Below, piece by piece: positions 18,605 to 28,200 of a stretch of 64,000 nt of DNA. The notes under the pieces were generated by a model. The model did no database searches and had not been told where the DNA came from. It saw nothing but the letters and a program-made list of their open reading frames with translations. This DNA comes from JAQIBY01 sp963676165 (GTDB lineage: Bacteria; Bacteroidota; Bacteroidia; Bacteroidales; ML635J-15). The position numbers and the translations under genes are program-made. Numbering within the stretch: the stretch's first letter is position 1; each line of letters starts with the position of its first letter. Location: assembly GCA_963676165.1 (NCBI GenBank), contig OY781043.1, positions 806,001 to 870,000 on the forward strand, written 5' to 3'.

Positions 18605-18738
18605 TAAATCTAATGTCAGTACAGAACAAAGTTAAGAAAATGAGAGATAATAAAAAGGGAATTGGATATTGATTGATGATTGTTAATTGAGTTTGTTTAT
18701 TTTGTAATGAATTTTTGTAAATAAGCGATTTGTGAATT

Positions 18739-19137
18739 ATGAATGCTGTTGAAGTTTTTGATTTTAATTTACTGTCTTTCCCAATTATACAAGAAACTGT
18801 TGTGGATGGATGGGGGTATAGTGCAATTACTGAGTTTATTGATGATAATGGATGTTCTGATGGTGACGGATGCTTAGTATCTCCTACCGGAAGATATATT
18901 GGTTTGGATTGGGAGGTTGGTGTTGGAGATATTTATAAATTATCATATGAGAAAAATTTTTGGGATTTTTTGAAACCTAAAAAAGTTCCTTTTTATCATG
19001 TGTTTTTTGATAAGCCTATTTATTCAACAACGGATATGGCAACTAATTTTAAAGCAATTTTGCCGATACTTAAAGAAATATATTTTTCAGAATATCCTAG
19101 GGATAGAAAAAAGATACAAAAGATGGTTGAAAAATGA
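18739..19137 (+). CDS. Hypothetical protein, 132 aa
   Basis: I do not recognise this protein. It is acidic at the N-terminus, with a Gly/Asp/Cys-rich stretch (DDNGCSDGDGC) near residue 40 and a Lys-rich C-terminus. There is no signal peptide or membrane segment. It is divergent from the UXS gene and convergent with the degenerate receiver gene. The surrounding DNA is AT-rich and poor in recognisable genes, suggesting accessory DNA. Confidence 0.55.
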   Translation: MNAVEVFDFNLLSFPIIQETVVDGWGYSAITEFIDDNGCSDGDGCLVSPTGRYIGLDWEVGVGDIYKLSYEKNFWDFLKPKKVPFYHVFFDKPIYSTTDMATNFKAILPILKEIYFSEYPRDRKKIQKMVEK

Positions 19138-19276
19138 AGCGTTTGCAGTAGTGATTGTTTGTGTATTCGTAGGTTTTTTGTAAACGAAACTTAAACAAAT
19201 TAATCCCCTAAAAACCCCCTTCCCGATCCCTTGAGTATGACTGGTGGGTATTGATAAGTTTTGTTTGAGAGGCATT

Positions 19277-19654
19277 TTACTTGTTTGGTGATTTGTTAAG
19301 CATTGTTTCTACTGATTTAACAATATGTTTAATATTAGCTGGTTTTGATATGTGTAAATCACAACCAGCTTGATAACACAAGCGTGGTTCTTCTGGCATA
19401 ATAGCATATACAGTATAAGCAATAATTAGGATTTTGGGATATGCTGTTTTAATTTCCCTTATTATTTCTAATCCCGATGGGATAATCGGTTCAATAATCA
19501 CAAGTTTAATCTTGTTTTCCGATTTTAAACAGCTAAAAGTTTCTGCTTTGTTTTGTGCAAACAATAGGACATAGGGTTTGCCTTTAAATATTACACTTAA
19601 TAACCTTTGATTGTAAAGGTCTTTGTCAATAATAAGTAGTTTTATTGTTTCCAT
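19277..19654 (-). CDS. Stand-alone receiver-like protein with Glu in place of the phosphoacceptor Asp
   Basis: A 125-residue CheY-like domain without an output domain. The start at 19654 fits the domain (KLLIIDKD is beta-1); an upstream ATG at 19768 would add 38 residues unlike any receiver. In the beta-3 position where Asp is phosphorylated the sequence reads LVIIEPIIPSG, so residue 55 is Glu. Thr81 (AYTVYA) and Lys104 (HISKP) are in their usual places, and one of the acidic pair near beta-1 is Lys. It is expected to be non-phosphorylatable or constitutively active-like. A partner could be the histidine kinase at 22176, though that is only proximity. Confidence 0.75.
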   Translation of the reverse strand: METIKLLIIDKDLYNQRLLSVIFKGKPYVLLFAQNKAETFSCLKSENKIKLVIIEPIIPSGLEIIREIKTAYPKILIIAYTVYAIMPEEPRLCYQAGCDLHISKPANIKHIVKSVETMLNKSPNK

Positions 19655-20008
19655 TTTTACTTTGGATTTAAGTAAAAAAGAAGGGTGGTACTTTAACTTG
19701 TCCGAAACAAAGGTACTGGAATACCCACAACCCAAACAAACAAAGCCCACCCCATGCGGTGAGTGCATTGCCTGTAACTTTTGGGTCGTTTAAAATTTCC
19801 AGTTTTTTGTTCCGAAAAATACAGCTTACGCCTTCTTTAATATGTTACATTAATCTGTCTTCTTATGGAATTTTAATTTTAAATTCATACTGCATAAAAA
19901 TACAGCTTTTTAATTAAATATCTAAATAAAATAAGGCGATCAAAGTCGCCTTAACATTTATATCCTTTACAACTACTGTTTAATTTATTCGACCAACTTT
20001 TTGAAGCG
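19655..20008. other. AT-rich intergenic stretch
   Basis: No gene is seen. The frame of the receiver gene stays open upstream to 19768 but that part looks non-coding. It contains the terminator at 19925-19952 and presumably the receiver promoter. Confidence 0.5.
19925..19952 (-). terminator. Terminator of the 20009 gene
   Basis: AAGGCGA (19933-19939) and TCGCCTT (19946-19952) form a hairpin with a six-base loop. On the minus strand it is followed by TTATTTTATTTAG and lies about 57 bp past the stop of the 20009-20461 gene. Confidence 0.75.
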
Positions 20009-20461
20009 TTACCCTTTTTTACTGTTAATTCTTCGTTTTCTTTCATAATACCAATCAGGTAAGGTGTCGTGTAAAGTAAAGGCTGGCACCCATCCCCTTT
20101 TCGTAATTGTAGTACCTCTTGTTCCTGACACTTTTACTCTGATTTTTGCAAATAAGGAATCCTTCGAAAATTTTATTACCTCTGATTCTGGTCTATATGG
20201 AGCATATCCTTTTGAAGTTCCATAAACACTTTTAACCGAACTATCTACGTAAAAAGTCCTTACTTCCATAGCTTCATCCATATTTTTAGCCATCAAAACA
20301 AATCGCATTGTATCACTTTGATACAAATAACAATACTTTGTATCTATAGCCTCTTTATAGAAAATATTGGTAGTATTGATTAATATTGCAATTAAAGCTC
20401 CAACAACCCCTCCTACAATTGAAATAAAGCCAACCCATTGTATGTTATCCCATTTCCACAT
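20009..20461 (-). CDS. Hypothetical single-pass membrane protein, 150 aa
   Basis: The N-terminus carries one membrane segment at about residues 10 to 30 (VGFISIVGGVVGALIAILI), followed by a soluble domain of about 115 residues with mixed beta content and a basic tail (YERKRRINSKKG). I recognise no family. It is followed by a clear terminator and lies downstream of the lipoprotein gene with a 67-bp gap. Role unknown. Confidence 0.6.
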   Translation of the reverse strand: MWKWDNIQWVGFISIVGGVVGALIAILINTTNIFYKEAIDTKYCYLYQSDTMRFVLMAKNMDEAMEVRTFYVDSSVKSVYGTSKGYAPYRPESEVIKFSKDSLFAKIRVKVSGTRGTTITKRGWVPAFTLHDTLPDWYYERKRRINSKKG

Positions 20462-20528
20462 TGTTAATCAGCTTTTGAATGTTTGCCTGTATCCTGGTTA
20501 AAGCCACAAGGCTTAACTCCCTTAAAAC

Positions 20529-21140
20529 TTAAAATAGGCGAATTTTTACAATCTTAGCTTCTTCGGTAACATATTGTGGTTGTATTTCTACAAGGTCAGA
20601 TTCAGTGAGTTCGCTCATGTCTCCTTGGTATGCATCATTTGGAAGGATAAACTCTATACCTTCGTATTGTTCGGTGCTCATCCATAACATATCAGATACA
20701 TAGGAGTACTCAATTTTTGCATCGGCAAAAAGTCCGTAAAAATCTGCCATACTAGAGCCAACACTGATGTTTTCTTCCGTTTTGTATGCCTCGTTTAAGA
20801 CCCAAATTCCATGACTGTTGATTTCAATTAACGTGTCATTCTTTGGTCCTAAAACATACTTAAATTCTTGCAAGTAGGTTTCTCCTTCTTCACTGACCGA
20901 TTTCTCAAATTTCACCAAACTTTCCTTTGGATTAATTTTTATCTGCTCGTCTCCAATGCCTAAATATCCCACCTGATCAGACTGTATGATATAATTGGCT
21001 TCGCTGGCGTGCGTTACATCACTGTTCGCTGTTTCAGTTTCAAGATTGTTGAGATTTGTTTCCGCTTGTTTTTTGTCAGTCGAATTACAGGCGAAAAGTA
21101 TGCCCGATGCAAGGGCAATGAATAAAATTTGTTTTTTCAT
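20529..21140 (-). CDS. Hypothetical lipoprotein, 203 aa
   Basis: The signal peptide ends in the lipobox LFAC at Cys18, so the mature protein is lipid-anchored. An Asn/Thr/Glu-rich linker (about residues 20 to 50) is followed by a beta-rich domain. The middle and C-terminal part (IWVLNEAYKTEENISVGSSM, EGIEFILPNDAY) has a weak resemblance to DUF1131-type lipoproteins, which I do not consider proven. The upstream neighbour is the SDR gene, 32 bp away on the same strand. Confidence 0.7.
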   Translation of the reverse strand: MKKQILFIALASGILFACNSTDKKQAETNLNNLETETANSDVTHASEANYIIQSDQVGYLGIGDEQIKINPKESLVKFEKSVSEEGETYLQEFKYVLGPKNDTLIEINSHGIWVLNEAYKTEENISVGSSMADFYGLFADAKIEYSYVSDMLWMSTEQYEGIEFILPNDAYQGDMSELTESDLVEIQPQYVTEEAKIVKIRLF

Positions 21141-21172
21141 GTAGTTTCGTTTTAGACTCTAAATGTACAGAA

Positions 21173-22108
21173 TTATTCTGTTTTTCCCTGACAAACATGG
21201 AAATTTATTCCGGAAAGTTTTTCTGTTATTTCCCAAAGCTTTTTTCTGTCAGTTTCAACTTTCGCAGCCTCGGGGACAAAAGCCTCTGTTGGATAGCCTT
21301 TATGCTCTTTTCTGCCATGAGGTCCGTAGAAGTGACCCGGTTTTGCTTCATCGGAAACTGCTGCGTACAATATTGGCAATGCACCTTTTGAGGCAGGTTG
21401 TGTGATGATTGGCATAAGCAATTTTCCCAAAGCGTTTAAGAACCAATTTGGCTTCATGTTTTTGAAAAGGTTTGTGTCTGAAACTCCCGGGTGAGCAGCG
21501 TATGAGCGTGTTTTAAAGGTGCTGCTGGAAAGTTGATTGTCTAGGTCCATTGCAAACATGAGGTTGGCTAGCTTACTTTGTTGGTAAGTTTTCCATCTGG
21601 AATAAGCTTGCTCAAAGTTAACATCCTCAAAATGAATTTTTCCATTATGACTTGCAATACTGGAAACTGTGACAATTCTGCTGCCTTCAGTTTTGCGTAG
21701 TAAGGGGAAAAGCTTGGATGTCAATACAAAGTGTCCTATGTGGTTTGTGCCAAATTGAAGTTCGAAACCATCTTTTGTTTTTCCTTGTGGGGGTGCCATG
21801 ACGCCGGCATTGTTAATTAAAATATTGATGCGATTGTATTTTAATCGTAACTTATCTGCAAAGGTTTTTACTGATTCAAGATTGCCTAAATCGCACTCCC
21901 AAACAGATAGTTTTGCATGTTTGTGGTGTGCAAGTATGTGATTTTTTGCTTCTTCACCTTTGTTTGTATTGCGACACGCCATAATAACTTCTGCATGTTT
22001 TTCTGCTAGGGCTTTGGTGATTTCATATCCGAGTCCGGAATTTGCTCCTGTAACGACAATGGTTTTCCCATCTAAATCAGGAATATTATTGATTGTCCAA
22101 TGTTTCAT
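21173..22108 (-). CDS. Short-chain dehydrogenase/reductase, retinol-dehydrogenase-like
   Basis: A 311-residue NAD(P)-dependent SDR. The cofactor site is TGANSGLGYE at residue 20 or so, NNAG lies in LINNAGVMAPP, and the catalytic Tyr and Lys are in YQQSKLAN. The length and the C-terminal part (YAAVSDEAKPGHFYGPHG) resemble the retinol dehydrogenase/WWOX-like group often found in bacteria as oxidoreductases of unknown substrate. No membrane segment. A palindrome sits just before the start codon. Confidence 0.85.
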   Translation of the reverse strand: MKHWTINNIPDLDGKTIVVTGANSGLGYEITKALAEKHAEVIMACRNTNKGEEAKNHILAHHKHAKLSVWECDLGNLESVKTFADKLRLKYNRINILINNAGVMAPPQGKTKDGFELQFGTNHIGHFVLTSKLFPLLRKTEGSRIVTVSSIASHNGKIHFEDVNFEQAYSRWKTYQQSKLANLMFAMDLDNQLSSSTFKTRSYAAHPGVSDTNLFKNMKPNWFLNALGKLLMPIITQPASKGALPILYAAVSDEAKPGHFYGPHGRKEHKGYPTEAFVPEAAKVETDRKKLWEITEKLSGINFHVCQGKTE

Positions 22109-22111
22109 AGT

Positions 22112-22138
22112 TCATTTGTTTTTATCATTAACAAATGA
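22112..22138. promoter_or_regulatory. Palindrome immediately upstream of the SDR gene
   Basis: TCATTTGTT (22112-22120) and AACAAATGA (22130-22138) are perfect 9-bp inverted repeats with a 9-bp spacer, starting 3 bp before the ATG of the SDR gene on the minus strand. It could be an operator or a 5'-UTR hairpin. Confidence 0.45.
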
Positions 22139-22175
22139 GAGAGGGGAATCGTTTAATTTTTAGGAGGAGAAAGGT

Positions 22176-24875
22176 TTAAAAACTACTTTGCTTTGGAAGA
22201 TAGAGGGAGAAAGTACTTCCTTTTCCAAGTTCGGAATCTACTATAAGTTTTCCTTTGAGTAGTTTTGCTAATTCGTTTGAGATAGCGAGGCCAAGACCAG
22301 CACCACCAGGTATTTTGTCTGTGTGTGATTGCTCAAATCGGTTGAAAATACGTTTGATTTTTTGTTTTTGAATGCCTAGTCCACTGTCATCTACTTGTAC
22401 AATGTAATATTCTGGATCGTCTTTTAATACAAGGAAAATATGACCTGTTTCGGTAAATTTGAGTGCATTGTTCAGCAAGTTGTCAAGAATTTGTTTGATT
22501 CGGGTTTGATCCGATTTTATGATAATTTTTTGTTTGTTTACAAAGTAATTATCAAATCTGAAATCTAAGCCTTTTTGCTCAATTTGAGGGGAGTAGAAAC
22601 GTGATTGTGCATGTAAAAGATCCAGCAAATTGAAGTTGCTTTTTTCAATTTGGAGTTGTCCACTATCCAGTCTGGAGATATCAAGAATATCGTTTACAAT
22701 GCGCAATAATTGATAGGAATTTCTGTGTATGATTTGTGCATAATCTATACGGTCTTCAAGCGTGAGCTCCTCATCAATAAGCAAATCGGAAAATCCCATA
22801 ATGCCATTCATTGGTGTTCGAATTTCATGGGACATGTTTTGCAAGAATGCTGTTTTTAAGCGATTGCTTTCTTCTGCTTTTTCTTTGGCTTCAAGTAATT
22901 CGAATTCAACTTCTTTAATGTGGCTAATGTCGGTATGTATGCCAATCATTCGGGATGCTTTGCCATTTTTGTCCCATGCAATGATTTTTCCTATAGACAT
23001 GATCCATTTGTAATTCCCCGATTTCGTTTTCAAGCGAAATTCCATTTGGTAATCAGGGTATAAACCGTGCATATATCCGTAGAACTTTTTTGTTGTTGCT
23101 TGTCTGTCGTCAGGGTGTATGATGTGCTCCCACTTTTTCAATGTCATTTCATATCCATCTGGACTATATCCTAGCATGGTAGCATATTCAGGAGACACCT
23201 GCATGGAAAGGTCAATTAAATTAACATCCCACAAACCTTGTTGAGATGCGTGTAAGGCAAGACGTAGCCTTTCTTCATTGTCTTTCAATTCCAATAAGGC
23301 TTGTTGTCTTTGCGTAATGTCATGCACAGTGCTGTATAACAAAGGTCTGTTATTCAGCTTGACTAAACCAGAGAATACTTCTACATCTCGAATTTCACCT
23401 GTGGCTAGTTTGTGTTTAAACTGAAAGACATTTTTATTGCCTAGTTTTGCATGTTCAATCGCATTTTGAATTTCTGGATTTGTGGAGGTGTTTATGTCTT
23501 GAATGTATTTTTTCTGAAGTTCGTTCGAAGTACATTTGTAAAATTGTTCAGCTGCAATGTTTGCATCAATAATTCTGCCATCATTAGGGTCCATGAGCAA
23601 CATGACAGAGGAATTCTCATAGAACAAGGTTTTAAATCGTTCTTCGCTTTCTTTGATAGCAATTCGTCGTTTTTTACTCGATGTAATGTCTCGAATGACT
23701 CCAAAAACAATATTGTTTTCTTTGTCATATTCAGCCAATGATTGGATGTCTCTAAGTTGACCATCATTGACTCGTTTTATTTTAAATTCAATGTCGTAAG
23801 GGTTTCCACTTTCTATGAGCATTTTGAGTTCATTGTCTAATAATGCTCTGTATTGTGGCAGAGAAATTTCTTGCACTTCCTTAATTGAGTATGATGCATC
23901 TGAAAGTCCATATATAATTTTAGCTCCTCGAGAGGTGTAGACTTCGCCTGTGTTTAGATTAAACTCCCAATTCCCAATATTCGCAATGCGTTGAGCTCGC
24001 ATCAGGTTCTTTTGAGCTTTTTCAATTTCATGTTGATTTTTTATTTGCTCGTTTATGTTTTCGACAAGCCCTACAACAGAATTTATTTGTCCATTCTCAT
24101 CTTTTACCCCTTTAAGATAAATTTTGATGTAATATGGTTTCTTGTTTTTATCTTTACTGAAAACGCCTGTGTAGTTTGTTTCCCCATGAATAAGTGCTTC
24201 CTTTAGTTTGTTAACTAAGTCTTTATTATTTAGGATTTTAAATGCGTTTTTTCCAATGAAGTTTTCACGTTTTAAGTTGTTTTTACTTAGAAACTCCTCA
24301 TTGCAGTCTAAAATTATTCCGTTTTTGTCATAATGAAAAACTGATAGCGGTGATTGCTCAAAATAAATGCGAAACTGTTCGCTTTGCTCTTTTATAGTGT
24401 GTTCTCGTAGTACTCGTTCGCTAATGTCATGAACGAATAAAATGATTTTTGTTGCATTGTTGTGCCTCATTGTGCTGGAATGCACTTCAACCGGAATTTC
24501 TATCTGGTCTTTTGTGATGATTTTTGTTTCGTATTTATTTGATGATAAATCTCCACGATCACGAGATGCTTTTCTCTTATAAATCTCATCAAGTGTTTCT
24601 TTTGGTGTGAACAGAAGTACTGAATTTCCAATTAATTCTTTAGCACTTTTGTAATTTAATAGCTTTATTCCTGCAGGATTAATGTATTCTACATTTCCTT
24701 CTAAATCATGAATGCAAACAAAATCAGGGATGTTAGCAGCAACTGAGTGAAAGGACATTTCCTTCGGTAAATCCGATGGATTTGTCATTTCAAGTTTTAA
24801 TTGCTCTATCTCTGCGTTTAGTCGCTTGATTTGCTCTTGCAATGCAGCTTTTGATATATTTTTTGATTTGCTCAA
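22176..24875 (-). CDS. Soluble sensor histidine kinase with five PAS domains
   Basis: An 899-residue kinase with no transmembrane segment, so it senses an internal signal. A short coiled coil (about residues 1 to 32) precedes five PAS/PAC units at about 40-155, 160-285, 290-405, 410-525 and 530-655. The dimerisation domain carries the phosphoacceptor His683 in MSHEIRTPMNG; the ATPase follows with NLLNNALKF (N box), DSGLGI and GGAGLGLAI. It has no receiver domain, and no full response regulator lies next to it; the degenerate receiver at 19277 is the nearest candidate. It ends about 70 bp from the SDR gene on the same strand. Confidence 0.93.
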   Translation of the reverse strand: MSKSKNISKAALQEQIKRLNAEIEQLKLEMTNPSDLPKEMSFHSVAANIPDFVCIHDLEGNVEYINPAGIKLLNYKSAKELIGNSVLLFTPKETLDEIYKRKASRDRGDLSSNKYETKIITKDQIEIPVEVHSSTMRHNNATKIILFVHDISERVLREHTIKEQSEQFRIYFEQSPLSVFHYDKNGIILDCNEEFLSKNNLKRENFIGKNAFKILNNKDLVNKLKEALIHGETNYTGVFSKDKNKKPYYIKIYLKGVKDENGQINSVVGLVENINEQIKNQHEIEKAQKNLMRAQRIANIGNWEFNLNTGEVYTSRGAKIIYGLSDASYSIKEVQEISLPQYRALLDNELKMLIESGNPYDIEFKIKRVNDGQLRDIQSLAEYDKENNIVFGVIRDITSSKKRRIAIKESEERFKTLFYENSSVMLLMDPNDGRIIDANIAAEQFYKCTSNELQKKYIQDINTSTNPEIQNAIEHAKLGNKNVFQFKHKLATGEIRDVEVFSGLVKLNNRPLLYSTVHDITQRQQALLELKDNEERLRLALHASQQGLWDVNLIDLSMQVSPEYATMLGYSPDGYEMTLKKWEHIIHPDDRQATTKKFYGYMHGLYPDYQMEFRLKTKSGNYKWIMSIGKIIAWDKNGKASRMIGIHTDISHIKEVEFELLEAKEKAEESNRLKTAFLQNMSHEIRTPMNGIMGFSDLLIDEELTLEDRIDYAQIIHRNSYQLLRIVNDILDISRLDSGQLQIEKSNFNLLDLLHAQSRFYSPQIEQKGLDFRFDNYFVNKQKIIIKSDQTRIKQILDNLLNNALKFTETGHIFLVLKDDPEYYIVQVDDSGLGIQKQKIKRIFNRFEQSHTDKIPGGAGLGLAISNELAKLLKGKLIVDSELGKGSTFSLYLPKQSSF

Positions 24876-25269
24876 ACTATCAATTTGAGTTTGAAGATAC
24901 GTTTTTTTTATTAGACTATGAAACTAAAATATTAACATTTGAATTGTTTGTTTAAAATTGGGTAAGATTGGATTAAGCAGAAATCTAGATTCTAGTAATT
25001 TTTTTGAAGGATATAACTGCAGTAAGAAATTTTAAGATATTGCTGGAATCTCACAGAAATAAATTTATCACCAAGGTTTTACAATAATTATTATTTGAAT
25101 TTGTACTCTATTTTGTGATTCATCTGTTTTCCGCTTTTGGACATGATTTTTGCAAAAAAGAGCAAAAATACATGCCAAAAGCTACTAAGTATTATCTATC
25201 TAAGAAAACAGTTATGATTGACTGGTTTCTAGATAGATTGTATGTAATCTTTTTATTTGATCCATCCTA
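24876..25269. other. Intergenic region with two stem-loops
   Basis: No gene is seen. Two long imperfect hairpins lie here: arms 25133-25153 and 25162-25182 (GCTTTTGG...TTTTTGC with GCAAAAA...CCAAAAGC), and arms in 25196-25236 (CTATCTA...TAGATAG). They fall 30 to 140 bp past the stop of the 1923-aa gene and may end its transcript, although neither has a convincing T-run on the minus strand. Confidence 0.5.
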
Positions 25270-28200
25270 TTATTGAATCATGAGTTTCTTGAAAATTCTA
25301 TTCTTGTCTGTTGATAAAATAATGGTATACAATCCAGGAGCGAAATTCTCCAACCCTACAATTTGCGATGTGCGATTCGGCTCAAGCATTGTTTTTGTTT
25401 TCCCTTGTGCATCAATAATCACAAGTTTGCGGATAATATTGTTACTCTTTATGTTTACTTTATCATAGGCTGGATTTGGAAAAATCTTAAATTGTTCTGA
25501 AATATTTTGGAAAGTCCCTGTTGCATCATCAATATGAATTGAGTCGGTAACACTACAACCAAATTCATCGGTTAAGATCACAGAGTACCATCCAAATTCA
25601 TTGACAGTTATGCTTTCGCTTGTTTCAGATGTTGACCATAAATATTCAGCAAATCCACTCATGCTTTCAATCGTGTATGGCAATTCTGTTAGCACAGTGT
25701 CTTCGCTGAAGTAAAATTCAGGATTGGATAAACTGATAATAATGGTGTCAATATCAGAGCAGTATGTGTTGCTTGCTTCCAGCCAATAAGTGTCTGCATC
25801 ATTTGCCCAAATGGAAATGTCTGTACTGCCAGTTGACCAGAGATAGTTAAATCCTGAAGGAGCCTCTAACGCAATGCTGTCTCCAAAACAAATTGTAGTG
25901 TCGTTACCCAAGTCGACAATTGGACTCGGATAGCTATGGATATGCAAACTGTCAGAATTTTCACTTCCACACATATTCGATGCTGTCACAAAAAGAAGCA
26001 ATTCTCCAGTGAAGTCCGTATTCCATGTGATGATTGCAGAAGTGTCAGAACTTGTCATGTTGCCAAAATCTGTTATGTTTGTTTGCCATATAAAATCTAC
26101 AGGTTCTGATTGGTTCGCAATGGTGAAAGTGTCCGTTGAAACAGATGCGCAACGTTCTGTTATCCCGATAGGTAACTCCGGAGCAAGTGGAGGGTTAAGC
26201 ACATTGACAAGCACAGTATCAATGTCCTGACAGAGATTAACGCCAGTAACTGTTACGTAGTATTCTGTATCAGTAGTAGGTGAAACAGTGGTTGAGGCTG
26301 TGTTGTCACCGCTTGACCACGCATAATCTGTTCCGCCCGTTGCCGTAAGCGTGACCGATTCACCGTTGCAAATATCTTCGTCAGTTCCGGCATCAGCAAT
26401 CACTTCAAACACATTCACTATGACAGCATCAGTGTTTGAGCAAGCATTTGCATCGGTAACCGTGACAAAATATTCAGTGTCTAAACTTGGAGCGACATCC
26501 GAGTTTGCTGTCAGATCTCCATTACTCCATTCATAATCCACGCCACCAGTTGCAGAAAGAGTGACCGATTCACCGAGACAAATGTCCTGATCCAAACCAG
26601 CATTGGCTGTTGGAAGATCGTGAACAATCACTTCCACCGTGTCTGTATTTTGACACCCGAAAGCATCTTCAACAGTGACAATGTATTCGGTGTCAAGAGT
26701 TGGATTGACAGTAATTGCATCGGTGTTGTCACCCGTGTCCCATGCGTAAATTGTACCACCGGTTGCCATGAGCGTGACCGATTCACCCAAGCAGATTTCT
26801 TCGTCCATTCCAGCATCCGCATCGGGAAGTTCATGCACATTGACAAGCACAGTATCAATGTCCTGACAGAGATTAACGCCAGTAACTGTTACGTAGTATT
26901 CTGTATCAGCAGTAGGTGAAACAGTGGTTGAGGCTGTATTGTCACCGCTTGACCACGCATAATCTGTTCCACCCGTTGCCGTGAGCGTGACAGATTCGCC
27001 ATGACAAATATCTTCGTCAGTTCCGGCATCAGCAATCACTTCAAACACATTCACTATGACAGCATCAGTGTTTGAGCAAGCATTTGCATCGGTAACCGTG
27101 ACAAAATATTCAGTGTCTGAGCTTGGAGCGACATCCGAGTTTGCTGTCATATCTCCATTACTCCATTCATAATCCACGCCACCAGTTGCAGAAAGCGTGA
27201 CCGATTCACCGAGACAAATGTTCTGATCCAAACCAGCATTGGCTGTTGGAAGATCGTGAACAATCACTTCCACCGTGTCGGTATTTTGACACCCGAAAGC
27301 ATCTTCAACAGTGACAATGTATTCGGTGTCGAGAGTTGGATTGACAGTAATTGCATCGGTGTTGTCACCCGTGTCCCAGCTGTAAATTGTACCACCGGTT
27401 GCAGTCAGTGTGACCGATTCACCCAAGCAAATTTCTTCGTCCATTCCAGCATCCGCATCGGGAAGTTCATGCACATTGACAAGCACAGTATCAATGTCCT
27501 GACAGAGATTAACGCCAGTAACTGTTACGTAGTATTCTGTATCAGCAGTCGGTGAAACCGTGGTTGAGGCTGTATTGTCACCGCTTGACCACGCATAATC
27601 TGTTCCACCAGTTGCAGTGAGCGTGACAGATTCGCCATGACAAATATCTTCGTCAGTTCCGGCATCAGCAATCACTTCAAACACATTCACTATGACAGCA
27701 TCAGTGTTTGAGCAAGCATTTGCATCGATAACCGTGACAAAATATTCAGTGTCTGAACTTGGAGCGACATCCGAGTTTGCTGTCATATCTCCATTACTCC
27801 ATTCATAATCCACGCCACCAGTTGCAGAAAGCGTGACCGATTCACCGAGACAAATGTCCTGATCCAAACCAGCATTGGCTGTTGGAAGATCGTGAACAAT
27901 CACTTCCACCGTGTCGGTATTTTGACACCCGAAAGCATCTTCAACAGTGACAATGTATTCGGTGTCAAGAGTTGGATTGACAGTAATTGCATCGGTGTTG
28001 TCACCCGTGTCCCAGCTGTAAATTGTACCACCGGTTGCAGTCAGTGTGACCGATTCACCCAAGCAAATTTCTTCGTCCATTCCAGCATCCGCATCGGGAA
28101 GTTCATGCACATTGACAAGCACAGTATCAATGTCCTGACAGAGATTAACGCCAGTAACTGTTACGTAGTATTCTGTATCAGCAGTCGGTGAAACCGTGGT

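Noticed and set aside
19654..19768. N-terminal extension of the receiver from ATG 19768
   Set aside because: The 38 extra residues have no receiver resemblance and the domain starts exactly at 19654.
19769..19860. Integron attC-like site
   Set aside because: Some short inverted text is present but there is no integrase gene and no repeated cassette structure.
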